DNA of 64,000 bases from Firmicutes bacterium CAG:582 (GTDB lineage: Bacteria > Bacillota_I > Bacilli_A > RF39 > UBA660). Shown piece by piece: positions 8,353 to 16,576 of this stretch. The number at the start of each line of letters is the position of its first letter. The stretch's first letter is position 1. The DNA is taken from positions 1 through 64,000 of the forward strand of contig FR884183.1 of NCBI GenBank assembly GCA_000435515.1, given 5' to 3'. A model generated the notes under the pieces. That model was not told the DNA's origin. It saw only the letters and a program-made list of their open reading frames with translations, and searched no databases. Position numbers and translations under genes: made by a program.

Positions 8353-9147
8353 ATGAATTATAAAGTATTAAATGAAATGGTGAAGTATATTGAAAATCAC
8401 TTAGATGAAGAAATTGATTTTGATAAGTTATGCAAAATAACGGGAATGAATATTTTTATTTTAGAAAGAATTTTTAATTTTTTAACTGGAATAACATTAA
8501 AAGAATATATCAAAAAGAGAAGATTAAGTGCTGCTTTTGAAGAAATAAAAAACACGAATAACAAAATTATTGATATAGCAATTAAATATCAATTTAATTC
8601 AGCTACATCTTTTTATCGAGCATTTAAAAATCAATTTGGAATATCACCAAATGATTGCCGTAAAAAAGATGTAATGTATCAAAGTGTTCCTATGATAATT
8701 TTTCCTTTGGATGATAAAGATTTTAATTTTGATTATGAGATAAAAGAATTTGCTCAAAAAAAATTATATTGTTATCATGTACATGAAAAAAATCATGATG
8801 ACTTACTTTATCAAATACGAAAGTTGTTTCTTAATTTAAGACAAGAGCAAGATGTAGATAAATTGACTGAAAAAGAAATGTTGTATGGCATTTTTATAAG
8901 ACACAATGGTGAGTACAACTATTATTTAGGAACTACTATAAAAAATGAAAATTTAGAGGTTTATACTTTAGAAAACACTCGATATATTGTATTTAAATTA
9001 GCTGGCAGTAAGCAAGATGATATTGTTTCACTTGAAAGAAAAATAAAATTGTCTTGGTATCCTTCAACTAAATATAACGCTGATAAAAATATTACCATAG
9101 AAAATTATTCTAGTAATTATACATTTATTATGTTACCCCTAAAATAG
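8353..9147 (+). CDS. AraC-family transcriptional regulator with effector-binding-like C-domain
   Basis: 264 aa. The N-terminal ~105 residues form an AraC/XylS double helix-turn-helix (ENHLDEEIDFDKLCKITGM ... IIDIAIKYQFNSATSFYRAFKNQFGISPNDCRK). The C-terminal ~150 residues resemble the GyrI/effector-binding fold found in MDR-type AraC regulators (inference). ATG 8353 follows GAGGTG (8343-8348). It lies just upstream of an ABC exporter gene in the same orientation, so control of that exporter is plausible. Confidence 0.88.
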   Translation: MNYKVLNEMVKYIENHLDEEIDFDKLCKITGMNIFILERIFNFLTGITLKEYIKKRRLSAAFEEIKNTNNKIIDIAIKYQFNSATSFYRAFKNQFGISPNDCRKKDVMYQSVPMIIFPLDDKDFNFDYEIKEFAQKKLYCYHVHEKNHDDLLYQIRKLFLNLRQEQDVDKLTEKEMLYGIFIRHNGEYNYYLGTTIKNENLEVYTLENTRYIVFKLAGSKQDDIVSLERKIKLSWYPSTKYNADKNITIENYSSNYTFIMLPLK

Positions 9148-9219
9148 TTTACATAATTGATATAGAAATTGTAAAGAATCTAGAGATTAACTTTTTTATA
9201 ATTGATTTGGTGATTAGTT

Positions 9220-10929
9220 ATGAAAAGTAAATCAATTAATATTATTAAAAACTATTTTTCATTAGTTGGCTATAAAGATTTTGGCTTGTATGTTTTTACT
9301 TTAATATGTTTGATAAACGTTCTTATAGGTTTAATTAAACCTTATTATGAAGCATCAACTATAACTTTGTTAACAACAGCTTCTTATACTTTGGTTTTTA
9401 AAAACTTAGCAATTATAACTTTAATATTAATAATAAATAGAGCTTTATCTTTTATTACAAACACTCTATATGCTAAATATTTTAAGAAAATATATGCAAG
9501 AGTTCATCAAATGCTAGTTAAGTCAGTGTGTGAATTTGATGAAAATTACGGAAGAGAAATTAATAATGGAAAAATCTTAAATTCATCTAATCAAGATATA
9601 TTAAATATGGCGGAAATTCCATCAATTGTTTTTGAAATGATGATTGAAATAATTAAATTAGTTATATTGTTTATTATTTTTTTTAGTAAGAGTAAGTTAG
9701 TTTTTGTTTATGTATTCGTTGTTTTTCTGATTTATTATATTTTCGCTAAATGGTGTATTGTTAAATCAAATAGTTACTTGAAAAAACAACGTAAATATGC
9801 TGATGAATTGACTTCTTTATTATCCCAATTATTAAGAGGCCTTAAGGATGTTAAAAGTTTAGGCCTTTATTCTAAATTAGAAAATAAAATGAAAAAATTA
9901 AGAATTAAGTGGGGAAATAGTTATTATCAAAAAAGAAGATATTTAATAATTAGAAAAAACGTTGTTTCACTTTTTATTGATATAGCTAAGTTTGGTATGC
10001 TCTTTATCTTAATTTATTTCTTAATTAACAACAAAATGGAATTGACTATTGTTTTATTATTGATATCATATTATGGTAGAATTAGAAAAACTTTGGATAA
10101 TATTATTTCATTTTATATTTCTTTAGCAGAAAAATGTGTTTCTTTTGAACGTGTTAAAGATATTATTGATCATAAAAATAACACTTGCTATATTGACAGT
10201 GTTTATAAAAAGAATGTAACTGGTGTAATTGAATTTAAGAATGTATCTTTTAAATACGATGATAAATTGGTTTTAAAACATGTATCTTTTAAAATTCCAG
10301 AAAATTCTTTGATTACTTTTGTTGGTGAATATGGTTCAGGTAAAACAACAATTTTTAATTTGCTTTTACGATTTTATAATATAGATACTGGGAATATTTT
10401 GATCGATAATCTTGATATTTATAAATATTCTAAAGAAAAGTATAGTTCTATAATAAGTGTTGTAAATCAAAATACTTTTATGTTTGATTTTAGTATAAAA
10501 GATAATTTATCTGTTGGTAATTCGTCTTTTAAAGATCAAGTTAAGGTATGTAAAAAGGTTGGAATACATGATCATATTATGTCACTTAAAGACGGTTACA
10601 ACACAGTGCTCAAAGAAAATGCTGATAATTTAAGTGGAGGTCAAAAGCAACTTTTGTCACTTGCACGAGTAATGCTTATAAATCCGAAAATAATTTTGCT
10701 TGATGAAGTGACGTCGTCGTTAGATCCGAAAACATCTCATAAAATTTTTGAATTAATTAATGAGTTGAAGGGTAGTCATACTATACTGATTATTACTCAT
10801 AATAAAAAAATAATGGAACTCTCGGATAATTTGATTTTATTAGAAAAGGGTAAAATTATGGGTGTCGGCAATCATAAGTTATTAATGAATAATAAAGCAT
10901 ATAAAAATTTGGTCGATAATGTAAATTAG
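9220..10929 (+). CDS. ABC transporter, fused permease and ATPase
   Basis: 569 aa half-transporter: about six TM segments in residues ~20-310, then an ATPase domain with Walker A GEYGSGKTT (~369-377), signature LSGGQKQLLSLARV (~470), Walker B IILLDEVTSSLD (~491) and H-loop ITHNKK. Architecture is that of homodimeric exporters of lipids, peptides or drugs; the substrate cannot be inferred. Glu replaces the usual Pro/Asn after the first Gly of Walker A, which is tolerated in the family. Probably functions with, or is regulated by, the AraC-type gene upstream. Confidence 0.93.
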   Translation: MKSKSINIIKNYFSLVGYKDFGLYVFTLICLINVLIGLIKPYYEASTITLLTTASYTLVFKNLAIITLILIINRALSFITNTLYAKYFKKIYARVHQMLVKSVCEFDENYGREINNGKILNSSNQDILNMAEIPSIVFEMMIEIIKLVILFIIFFSKSKLVFVYVFVVFLIYYIFAKWCIVKSNSYLKKQRKYADELTSLLSQLLRGLKDVKSLGLYSKLENKMKKLRIKWGNSYYQKRRYLIIRKNVVSLFIDIAKFGMLFILIYFLINNKMELTIVLLLISYYGRIRKTLDNIISFYISLAEKCVSFERVKDIIDHKNNTCYIDSVYKKNVTGVIEFKNVSFKYDDKLVLKHVSFKIPENSLITFVGEYGSGKTTIFNLLLRFYNIDTGNILIDNLDIYKYSKEKYSSIISVVNQNTFMFDFSIKDNLSVGNSSFKDQVKVCKKVGIHDHIMSLKDGYNTVLKENADNLSGGQKQLLSLARVMLINPKIILLDEVTSSLDPKTSHKIFELINELKGSHTILIITHNKKIMELSDNLILLEKGKIMGVGNHKLLMNNKAYKNLVDNVN

Positions 10930-11007
10930 TCTCTTCTTTACATAAATATTTACAAATTTTAACCATAATATCTTTAATTAGGTTATAATTATATTAGGGT
11001 GAATGGT

Positions 11008-13248
11008 ATGACAAAACGTAAAAAGAAAAAAAGTGCGAATACAACTAGTCCAAAGTTTTCTGTTGAGATAACTGGATTAATATTAATTCTAATTGGAGTA
11101 ATTGGTCTTGGTGTTTTTGGACCTGTTGGTAATATTATAAAGGATTTTGCTATATTTTTATTTGGATCATATTATAATATTTTAATTATTCTTTTACTTG
11201 TTTTAGGCATGTATATGTTGTTTAAAAGAAAAATGCCTAAGTTTTTTACAGCAAGATTAATCGGATTTTATTTAATTTTACTCTCAGGATTAACTTTAGC
11301 TCATATGAATTATGTTGAGGGTGGTACTAAAATAGCTGATGTATTAAATAATTCTATGGAGGTGTTTTTATCAGTAATAAATGAAAATTTTGTTGGTTTA
11401 AGTCAAACTGGGGGAGGAATAATTGGATTATTTAGTTCATGGGCTTTGGTGTCTTTACTTGATAAAGTTGGAACTTATATTATAGTTTCTGTTGTTATTG
11501 TATTTGGTCTAATTTTAATGTTTAATATTTCATTTTCAGATTTATTAGATAATTTTGGAAAATTCCTTGAGAACCGCCGTGAAAAGAGAAAAGAAGCTAA
11601 AAAAGAGGCAAAGATTGCTAAAGCAAATAAACAAATGGAAAAAGAAGATGAAGAAGAGGAAGAGGACGATAAAGTCGTTATTAAATCAGTTGAAGAACTT
11701 AAGAAGTATAAAAATGTAGGGGAAGAAGTGCAAACCTCAACTGTTCCAGTAGCTGATGTTCCTCTAATAAGTATTAACTCTAATTATCGTTTACCAAAAC
11801 TTGATGAAGTTTTAGATCCGTTAAAGAAAAATAAACGTACCAACAGTGATGAATTTATTAAGCAAACGAGTATTGCTTTACAAAACGTTCTTGCTGATTT
11901 TGGTATAACGGGAAAAGTGGTTGCTGTTCATGAGGGACCAACGGTAACTCAATTTGAAGTTGCTGTAAAAAATGGTACAAAAGTTAGCAAAATAACGGGG
12001 TTATCTAAAGAAATCGCTTTATCTCTTGCTGCTAAAGATGTTCGTATAGAAGCACCAATTCCAGGTAAAACAACAGTTGGAGTTGAAATACCTAATAAGA
12101 TAACGGTTGGAGTACAAGTAAGAGAGGTAATTCAAGATAAGCAAAAAGAAATGATGTCAATGAAACTTCCTGTTTCCTTAGGAAAAGATATTAATGGTAA
12201 TAACTGTATAGCAGATCTTTCTAAAACACCACACTTACTAGTTGCTGGTTCTACTGGATCAGGTAAATCTGTATGTATAAATTCATTTATCAATAGTTTA
12301 CTTATAACTAAGAGACCAGATGAAGTGAAACTTGTATTGGTAGATCCAAAAAAAGTTGAACTTTCAAATTATAATGGTGTACCACATTTATTGTGTCCAG
12401 TTGTAACTGACCCTAAAAAAGCAAGTATTGCTTTGCAAAATATTGTAAAGGAAATGGAAAAACGTTATGACATGTTTGCTGATGAAAAAGTAAAGAATAT
12501 AGTTGGTTATAATGAAAAAATGAGTGCAATGATGAAGAAAAATCCTGAGGATAAAACGATTCATTTAATGAGTTACATTGTGGTAATCATTGACGAACTT
12601 GCTGATTTGATGTTAGTTGCATCAAAAGAAGTAGAAGATTCAATTATGAGAATTACTCAAATGGCAAGAGCAGCTGGAATTCATTTGATAGTTGCAACTC
12701 AAAGACCATCTACCGATGTTATAACTGGTGTTGTAAAGGCAAATATTCCATCACGTATTGCTTTTGCTGTAGCATCTCAAATCGATTCAAGAACCATTCT
12801 TGACATGGGAGGTGCTGAAAAACTTCTAGGTAAAGGTGATATGCTTTATAAACCAATGGGAGAAAATACACCACTTAGAATTCAAGGTAATTTTATAAGT
12901 GATGATGAAATAGAAAGAGTAATTGCTTATACTTCTAAAGAACAAGTAGCTTCATATGATGAATCAATTACTCAAATGAACCAAAACACTGAATCAATTT
13001 CTACTGCTGGAGTAGGTGGAAGAGATACTTCAGAAGATGATCCTCTTTACAATGAAATCGTTGACTTTGCGATTGAAACTGGTAAAGTATCTGCCTCTTT
13101 ATTACAAAGAAGATTTAGACTAGGCTACAATCGTGCTGCAAGAATTGTTGATTTACTTGAAGAAAGAGGTGTAATTGGACCACAAAACGGATCCAAGCCA
13201 AGAGAGGTTTTAATCAAAATGGATAAACAGGAAGATACTGAAGAGTAA
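11008..13248 (+). CDS. FtsK/SpoIIIE-family DNA translocase
   Basis: 746 aa. About four N-terminal TM segments (~20-175), a charged linker (~185-240), then the RecA-like motor with Walker A GSTGSGKSV at ~414, DPKKVELSNYNGVPHLL, Walker B VVIIDELADLM, and a C-terminal winged-helix gamma domain (DPLYNEIVDFAIETG ... RAARIVDLLEERGVIGP) that reads KOPS-type sites. It pumps DNA through the closing septum during division or sporulation; with sigK in the window, a SpoIIIE role is plausible. ATG 11008 preferred over GTG 10999; AGGGTG precedes. Confidence 0.96.
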   Translation: MTKRKKKKSANTTSPKFSVEITGLILILIGVIGLGVFGPVGNIIKDFAIFLFGSYYNILIILLLVLGMYMLFKRKMPKFFTARLIGFYLILLSGLTLAHMNYVEGGTKIADVLNNSMEVFLSVINENFVGLSQTGGGIIGLFSSWALVSLLDKVGTYIIVSVVIVFGLILMFNISFSDLLDNFGKFLENRREKRKEAKKEAKIAKANKQMEKEDEEEEEDDKVVIKSVEELKKYKNVGEEVQTSTVPVADVPLISINSNYRLPKLDEVLDPLKKNKRTNSDEFIKQTSIALQNVLADFGITGKVVAVHEGPTVTQFEVAVKNGTKVSKITGLSKEIALSLAAKDVRIEAPIPGKTTVGVEIPNKITVGVQVREVIQDKQKEMMSMKLPVSLGKDINGNNCIADLSKTPHLLVAGSTGSGKSVCINSFINSLLITKRPDEVKLVLVDPKKVELSNYNGVPHLLCPVVTDPKKASIALQNIVKEMEKRYDMFADEKVKNIVGYNEKMSAMMKKNPEDKTIHLMSYIVVIIDELADLMLVASKEVEDSIMRITQMARAAGIHLIVATQRPSTDVITGVVKANIPSRIAFAVASQIDSRTILDMGGAEKLLGKGDMLYKPMGENTPLRIQGNFISDDEIERVIAYTSKEQVASYDESITQMNQNTESISTAGVGGRDTSEDDPLYNEIVDFAIETGKVSASLLQRRFRLGYNRAARIVDLLEERGVIGPQNGSKPREVLIKMDKQEDTEE

Positions 13249-13260
13249 TTCTTCCTTTTT
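13229..13260 (+). terminator. Possible terminator after the FtsK/SpoIIIE gene
   Basis: AGGAAGA (13229-13235) can pair with TCTTCCT (13250-13256) across a long loop, followed by T-run. A smaller GAAGA/TCTTC hairpin lies inside. Moderate support. Confidence 0.45.
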
Positions 13261-13301
13261 ATATTTTAAAGTGGTAGAATACTTTTTCAAGGACTGATTT
13301 T

Positions 13302-14336
13302 ATGAATTTATGCGAACTTTTAGAACGTGAAAATATTTATGATGTTAGATATGTTTTTGATCGTTATATGGAATTATATCCAAATATAAATGAATATTTA
13401 AAATATTATGCTTTATTAGAAAATATTATTATAAAAGCAAATAAAAGTGACCTGTTTGCATATATTGTCGATTATCTTTTTCATGATTCTTATCAAAACG
13501 TTTATGTTAATATAAATGAAATGTTAAGGTATATAAGTATTCATCATACAGATACTCTTTTACCAACTAGTCATATAAAATTTTATAAGAAAGTGCTAAC
13601 ATTAGAGTCCTTTTCGGTTGAAGAACTGTTATATTATTTTAATATTTTCAAAAAAGAAAAAATTTATTTAATGTTTTACCATGACATTCGTAAGTTGAAA
13701 GATAAAAGTTATGATGAAATTTTAACTGATCTTACTGATTTAACTTTATTTGAACCAAATTATGAAATTAATGATATTTCAGTATATGACCTTAGACCTA
13801 TTAAATACAAACTTTTAGTGAGAAGTTCAAGAAAATTTAAAAAATATTCATGTTATTATAAGTCTTATTATTCTATTATTACTAGTATACATAATAGAAC
13901 TTTTGGAAGAGAAAATGATTCTTTATCATTTGATTATGGATATCTATGTGCAGATGTAAATAAAATTCTACATGTTTCTGAAAGGGATTTATTGAGTAAA
14001 TATTCGGACGAACATGACTGTGGAACACTAGCACCAAATAGGATAGTAAATTTGTATTCACTTACTGAATTTGATTCGTCATGGTCAGAAATTCAAATAT
14101 TAAATTTAAAAGATACTGATAATTATAAGTGCTTAAAACCGGACTTTATAATTTCTTATAGTGAGCAAATTAAACCTAAAATTTTAAACGAAGCTCAAAG
14201 ATTAGGAATACCAGTGGTTATAGTAAATAATAGGTCACTTGAATCGTTAGATAGTGATTGGCTGGAAAATGAAAAATATAATACTTATTATGCAAATCCA
14301 GAATTTGACAAAAGTGTTAACTTTGTGTTAAGATAG
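13302..14336 (+). CDS. Hypothetical protein
   Basis: 344 aa, Tyr- and Asp-rich, without signal peptide or TM segment, not recognised. The first ~170 residues are helical. The last ~80 (KPDFIISYSEQIKPKILNEAQRLGIPVVIVNNRSL) look like a small alpha/beta unit. A -10-like TAGAAT with TGG upstream lies near 13275. Single-gene unit between the FtsK/SpoIIIE gene and another unknown gene. Confidence 0.75.
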   Translation: MNLCELLERENIYDVRYVFDRYMELYPNINEYLKYYALLENIIIKANKSDLFAYIVDYLFHDSYQNVYVNINEMLRYISIHHTDTLLPTSHIKFYKKVLTLESFSVEELLYYFNIFKKEKIYLMFYHDIRKLKDKSYDEILTDLTDLTLFEPNYEINDISVYDLRPIKYKLLVRSSRKFKKYSCYYKSYYSIITSIHNRTFGRENDSLSFDYGYLCADVNKILHVSERDLLSKYSDEHDCGTLAPNRIVNLYSLTEFDSSWSEIQILNLKDTDNYKCLKPDFIISYSEQIKPKILNEAQRLGIPVVIVNNRSLESLDSDWLENEKYNTYYANPEFDKSVNFVLR

Positions 14337-14366
14337 GTCTCACATATCGAAATAAAGCCTAGTATT

Positions 14367-14375
14367 TGGTATAAT
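14367..14375 (+). promoter_or_regulatory. Extended -10 promoter element
   Basis: TGG-TATAAT, 35 bp before ATG 14410, followed by a strong AAGGGGG ribosome site at 14394-14400. Confidence 0.5.
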
Positions 14376-14409
14376 TGATGTGTAATGTAGAATAAGGGGG
14401 ATTATAATT

Positions 14410-14829
14410 ATGAAAGGATTTATTCTCGATTACATTAATGAAAATGAGTTTAGAAAATTAGAGAGAGCATTGAAAAAATATAATATGCTTGCTTTTAAAA
14501 AATTAAATTTTGAATACTACCCATCTTTACGTAAGGGAGAATTTTTAGGTGAATTGGTATCAACTGATACAAAAAAATGTACAGAAACTTATGAATTAAA
14601 GTTACCAAGTGATCATTTATTTACTCAAGTTCATGGTGAAGTAAAACTGAGATATATTGTTTATAAAGATCAAAATGTTGTTATGCTTGAAACTATTGAA
14701 CCAAGGGATATTTTACTTGAGGGACATGTTGCTGAATTAACAACTTATAAAGGTGTTATGATTTCAAAGGCAAATGCTGATAAAGATAAATTCATGGTAA
14801 ACTTATTTTCTGCTATGGATCACAAATAA
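14410..14829 (+). CDS. Hypothetical protein
   Basis: 139 aa, soluble, no recognised family. Strong ribosome site AAGGGGG and its own promoter element and terminator suggest a monocistronic, well-expressed gene. Composition is mixed alpha/beta with several Lys-rich stretches. Confidence 0.75.
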   Translation: MKGFILDYINENEFRKLERALKKYNMLAFKKLNFEYYPSLRKGEFLGELVSTDTKKCTETYELKLPSDHLFTQVHGEVKLRYIVYKDQNVVMLETIEPRDILLEGHVAELTTYKGVMISKANADKDKFMVNLFSAMDHK

Positions 14830-14851
14830 AGTCTCTTTGGAGATTTTTTTT
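14828..14851 (+). terminator. Rho-independent terminator
   Basis: AAAGTCTC (14828-14835) pairs with GAGATTTT (14840-14847; one G-T pair) across TTTG, then continues as T. The T-run abuts the next promoter's -35. Confidence 0.75.
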
Positions 14852-14878
14852 GACAAAAGTTAAAAATTAATATATTAT
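14850..14878 (+). promoter_or_regulatory. Near-consensus sigma-A promoter
   Basis: TTGACA (14850-14855), 17-bp spacer, TATTAT (14873-14878). The -35 shares its first T's with the preceding terminator. Drives the 65-aa gene at 14911. Confidence 0.75.
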
Positions 14879-14910
14879 ATACAACTATAAAAAGAGGGGA
14901 ACTTTTGGTT

Positions 14911-15105
14911 ATGGATGTATATAGAAAAAGAGAAAAAATTAAATATAATAACCAATTATTTCAAATTATTGAAAGAAATGATAAAAAACTGGGTTTCTTG
15001 AAAATAAAATATGAAGGAGATAATGTGATTTATGAATATCCAACAGCTTATGAATTTTTACATTTAAGCAGTTTTATGAATAAAAAAAACAGAATAAAAT
15101 TCTAG
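14911..15105 (+). CDS. Small hypothetical protein
   Basis: 64 aa, basic, not recognised. Strong upstream promoter and GAGGGG ribosome site (14894-14899) support expression. ATG 14911 chosen; a TTG at 14905 would add two residues. Its TAG and the TAG of the convergent nuclease gene share the palindrome CTAG at 15102-15105. Confidence 0.7.
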   Translation: MDVYRKREKIKYNNQLFQIIERNDKKLGFLKIKYEGDNVIYEYPTAYEFLHLSSFMNKKNRIKF

Positions 15106-15848
15106 TTGTTTTTGGAGTCAATAAGTTTAAAGATGGAACTAATGCCATCTTTTCTTATCGCAAAAATTAGTCCCTTATTTCTGTTTTTTCCAAGTAAATT
15201 ACTTGATCGATCGAATCTTAGAGAAACTGATATTCTAAGATCACCACTTTTTATAGCATCAATAAAATTTTCAAATTCTTTTAAAGTATAACAGTCAATT
15301 TGATAATATCTATAATATAAATCGTTATTTTCTTTTTTCTTACTAGCTTTTATTAGCACCATTTTTTTTACTTTTATTTCGGCTCTAGTTCTAATGGTGT
15401 CAAAATCGATATACCCAATTTTATCTATTAAAATTTTATTTTGATTATAAACATAAGTAACAATTCCATCATCAAGCATTCTTAATTCGAAGTAGTGGTT
15501 CCCATATTCTACTGGCTTATTATACTTTAAAGCAATATTAAATATTTTTTTATCTTTATAGACTTTATCATAAATTCCATAGTTATTTAAAATATAATCA
15601 CTTTCATATTCGTGATATCCAGTGAATGTAGATGAGAACAAAGAAACTGGAAAGTTACTGAACCTAGTACTTGTCTTTATTTCAATTTCTTTATAATCTG
15701 GGAATATGGAACTGTTAGGATTTATATTAAGAAGATATTCGAATGTAAGTCCACATGAATTATATGGATTATTATTAATTGCTTTAACATATCCTTTAGA
15801 ACTAATATCTTTAAACAATTTAATTATATCATTAAAATCCTTTTTCAT
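15102..15848 (-). CDS. MvaI/BcnI-family (MutH-like) endonuclease, orphan
   Basis: 248 aa. Contains G-LTFEYLLNI followed by PDYKEIEIKTS, with Asp51, Glu56 and Lys58 in the D-x4-E-x-K spacing of the MvaI catalytic centre (D50/E55/K57 in MvaI), plus YFELRMLDDG and KASKK further on. Members are monomeric PD-(D/E)XK nucleases related to MutH. Start at 15848 because AGGAGG lies directly upstream on the minus strand (near 15854-15859); an ATG at 15863 would overlap that site. No DNA methyltransferase is adjacent, so it is either a solitary restriction enzyme or a repair nickase (inference). Confidence 0.82.
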   Translation of the reverse strand: MKKDFNDIIKLFKDISSKGYVKAINNNPYNSCGLTFEYLLNINPNSSIFPDYKEIEIKTSTRFSNFPVSLFSSTFTGYHEYESDYILNNYGIYDKVYKDKKIFNIALKYNKPVEYGNHYFELRMLDDGIVTYVYNQNKILIDKIGYIDFDTIRTRAEIKVKKMVLIKASKKKENNDLYYRYYQIDCYTLKEFENFIDAIKSGDLRISVSLRFDRSSNLLGKNRNKGLIFAIRKDGISSIFKLIDSKNN

Positions 15849-15950
15849 GATTCCTCCTTTCATAAGTTTGTTATTATAGATGGTTGATCTTGCAGTTTTT
15901 GTCGAAAAAAGAAATTATTTATAAAAAATATATTTTAGAATAAAAAGTAC

Positions 15951-15979
15951 TTGCAACCGACCGCCGGTTATGATATATT
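15951..15979 (+). promoter_or_regulatory. Promoter for the tRNA pair
   Basis: TTGCAA (15951-15956), 17-bp GC-rich spacer, TATATT (15974-15979), 31 bp before the first tRNA. Confidence 0.65.
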
Positions 15980-16009
15980 TAATTAGTAGTACGTTGGTGA
16001 CTATAATTT

Positions 16010-16086
16010 GGATCTTTAGCTCAGTTGGTTAGAGCAACCGGCTCATAACCGGTCGGTCGTAGGTTCGAGTCCTACAAGATCCACCA
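16010..16086 (+). tRNA. tRNA with CAT anticodon (elongator Met or Ile2)
   Basis: Complete cloverleaf with encoded CCA: acceptor GGATCTT/AAGATCC, D-arm GCTCAGTTGGTTAGAGC, anticodon stem ACCGG/CCGGT around loop CTCATAA, T-arm GTAGG-TTCGAGT-CCTAC. Anticodon CAT. G1-C72 pairs normally, so it is not an initiator; Met versus lysidine-modified Ile2 cannot be decided by eye. Confidence 0.95.
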
Positions 16087-16094
16087 TTTTTTGT

Positions 16095-16179
16095 GCAGGT
16101 ATGGCGGAATTGGCAGACGCGCTAGACTTAGGATCTAGTGGAGTGATTCGTGCAGGTTCAAGTCCTGTTACCTGCACCA
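16095..16179 (+). tRNA. tRNA-Leu (TAG anticodon)
   Basis: 85 nt with CCA. Acceptor GCAGGTA/TACCTGC, anticodon loop CTTAGGA (TAG), long class II variable arm, T-loop TTCAAGT. Eight bases separate it from the preceding tRNA, so they are co-transcribed. Confidence 0.95.
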
Positions 16180-16219
16180 TTGATAAACTAATTAGACTCT
16201 TTTGAGTTTAATTAAATAG

Positions 16220-16245
16220 AAAAAAGAACTTGGTTCTTTTTTTTT
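16220..16245 (+). terminator. Terminator after the tRNA pair
   Basis: AAAAAAGAAC (to 16229) pairs with GTTCTTTTTT (from 16233) around a TTG loop, followed by T-run. Confidence 0.8.
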
Positions 16246-16522
16246 GTCAAAAAAAATTATGTTTTAGTATTAAAATCATTTGCCAGGCAGTTTTACTTCT
16301 TATATGATTCAAATATAAATATTTTACATTTTTTTGATTTTTTTTGTGAAAAATTGTAAAATAAAATTTATAAAAGAAGAAAAAATTATTGAACTACAAA
16401 ACAAAAAAAGATATTGAGTGAAAATTTAATAGAAGGAAATGGCGAAGAAATGTTATCTAATCTATCTGAAAAGGATATTAGAAAACTGCTCGAAGCAGGA
16501 GATGAGTAATATTTTTGATTGG
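16246..16522 (+). other. Gene-poor AT-rich gap with hairpin and possible 31-aa ORF
   Basis: Nothing certain. A long AT hairpin lies at 16321-16362 (13 of 14 positions pair between 16321-16334 and 16349-16362). A TTG-started ORF at 16414-16509 encodes 31 residues ending LSEKDIRKLLEAGDE; it reads like protein but has no clear ribosome site and could be a remnant. Confidence 0.3.
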
Positions 16523-16550
16523 TTGACAAAATAGAAAAAATATATATAAT
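16523..16550 (+). promoter_or_regulatory. Near-consensus sigma-A promoter
   Basis: TTGACA (16523-16528), 16-bp spacer, TATAAT (16545-16550), followed by AAAAGGGG (16561-16568) and ATG 16577. Confidence 0.75.
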
Positions 16551-16576
16551 ATCTTAATACAAAAGGGGATGTTTTG

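Noticed and set aside
15102..15105. CTAG shared stop codon of two convergent genes
   Set aside because: A consequence of tight packing with a palindromic stop context; no regulatory meaning inferred.
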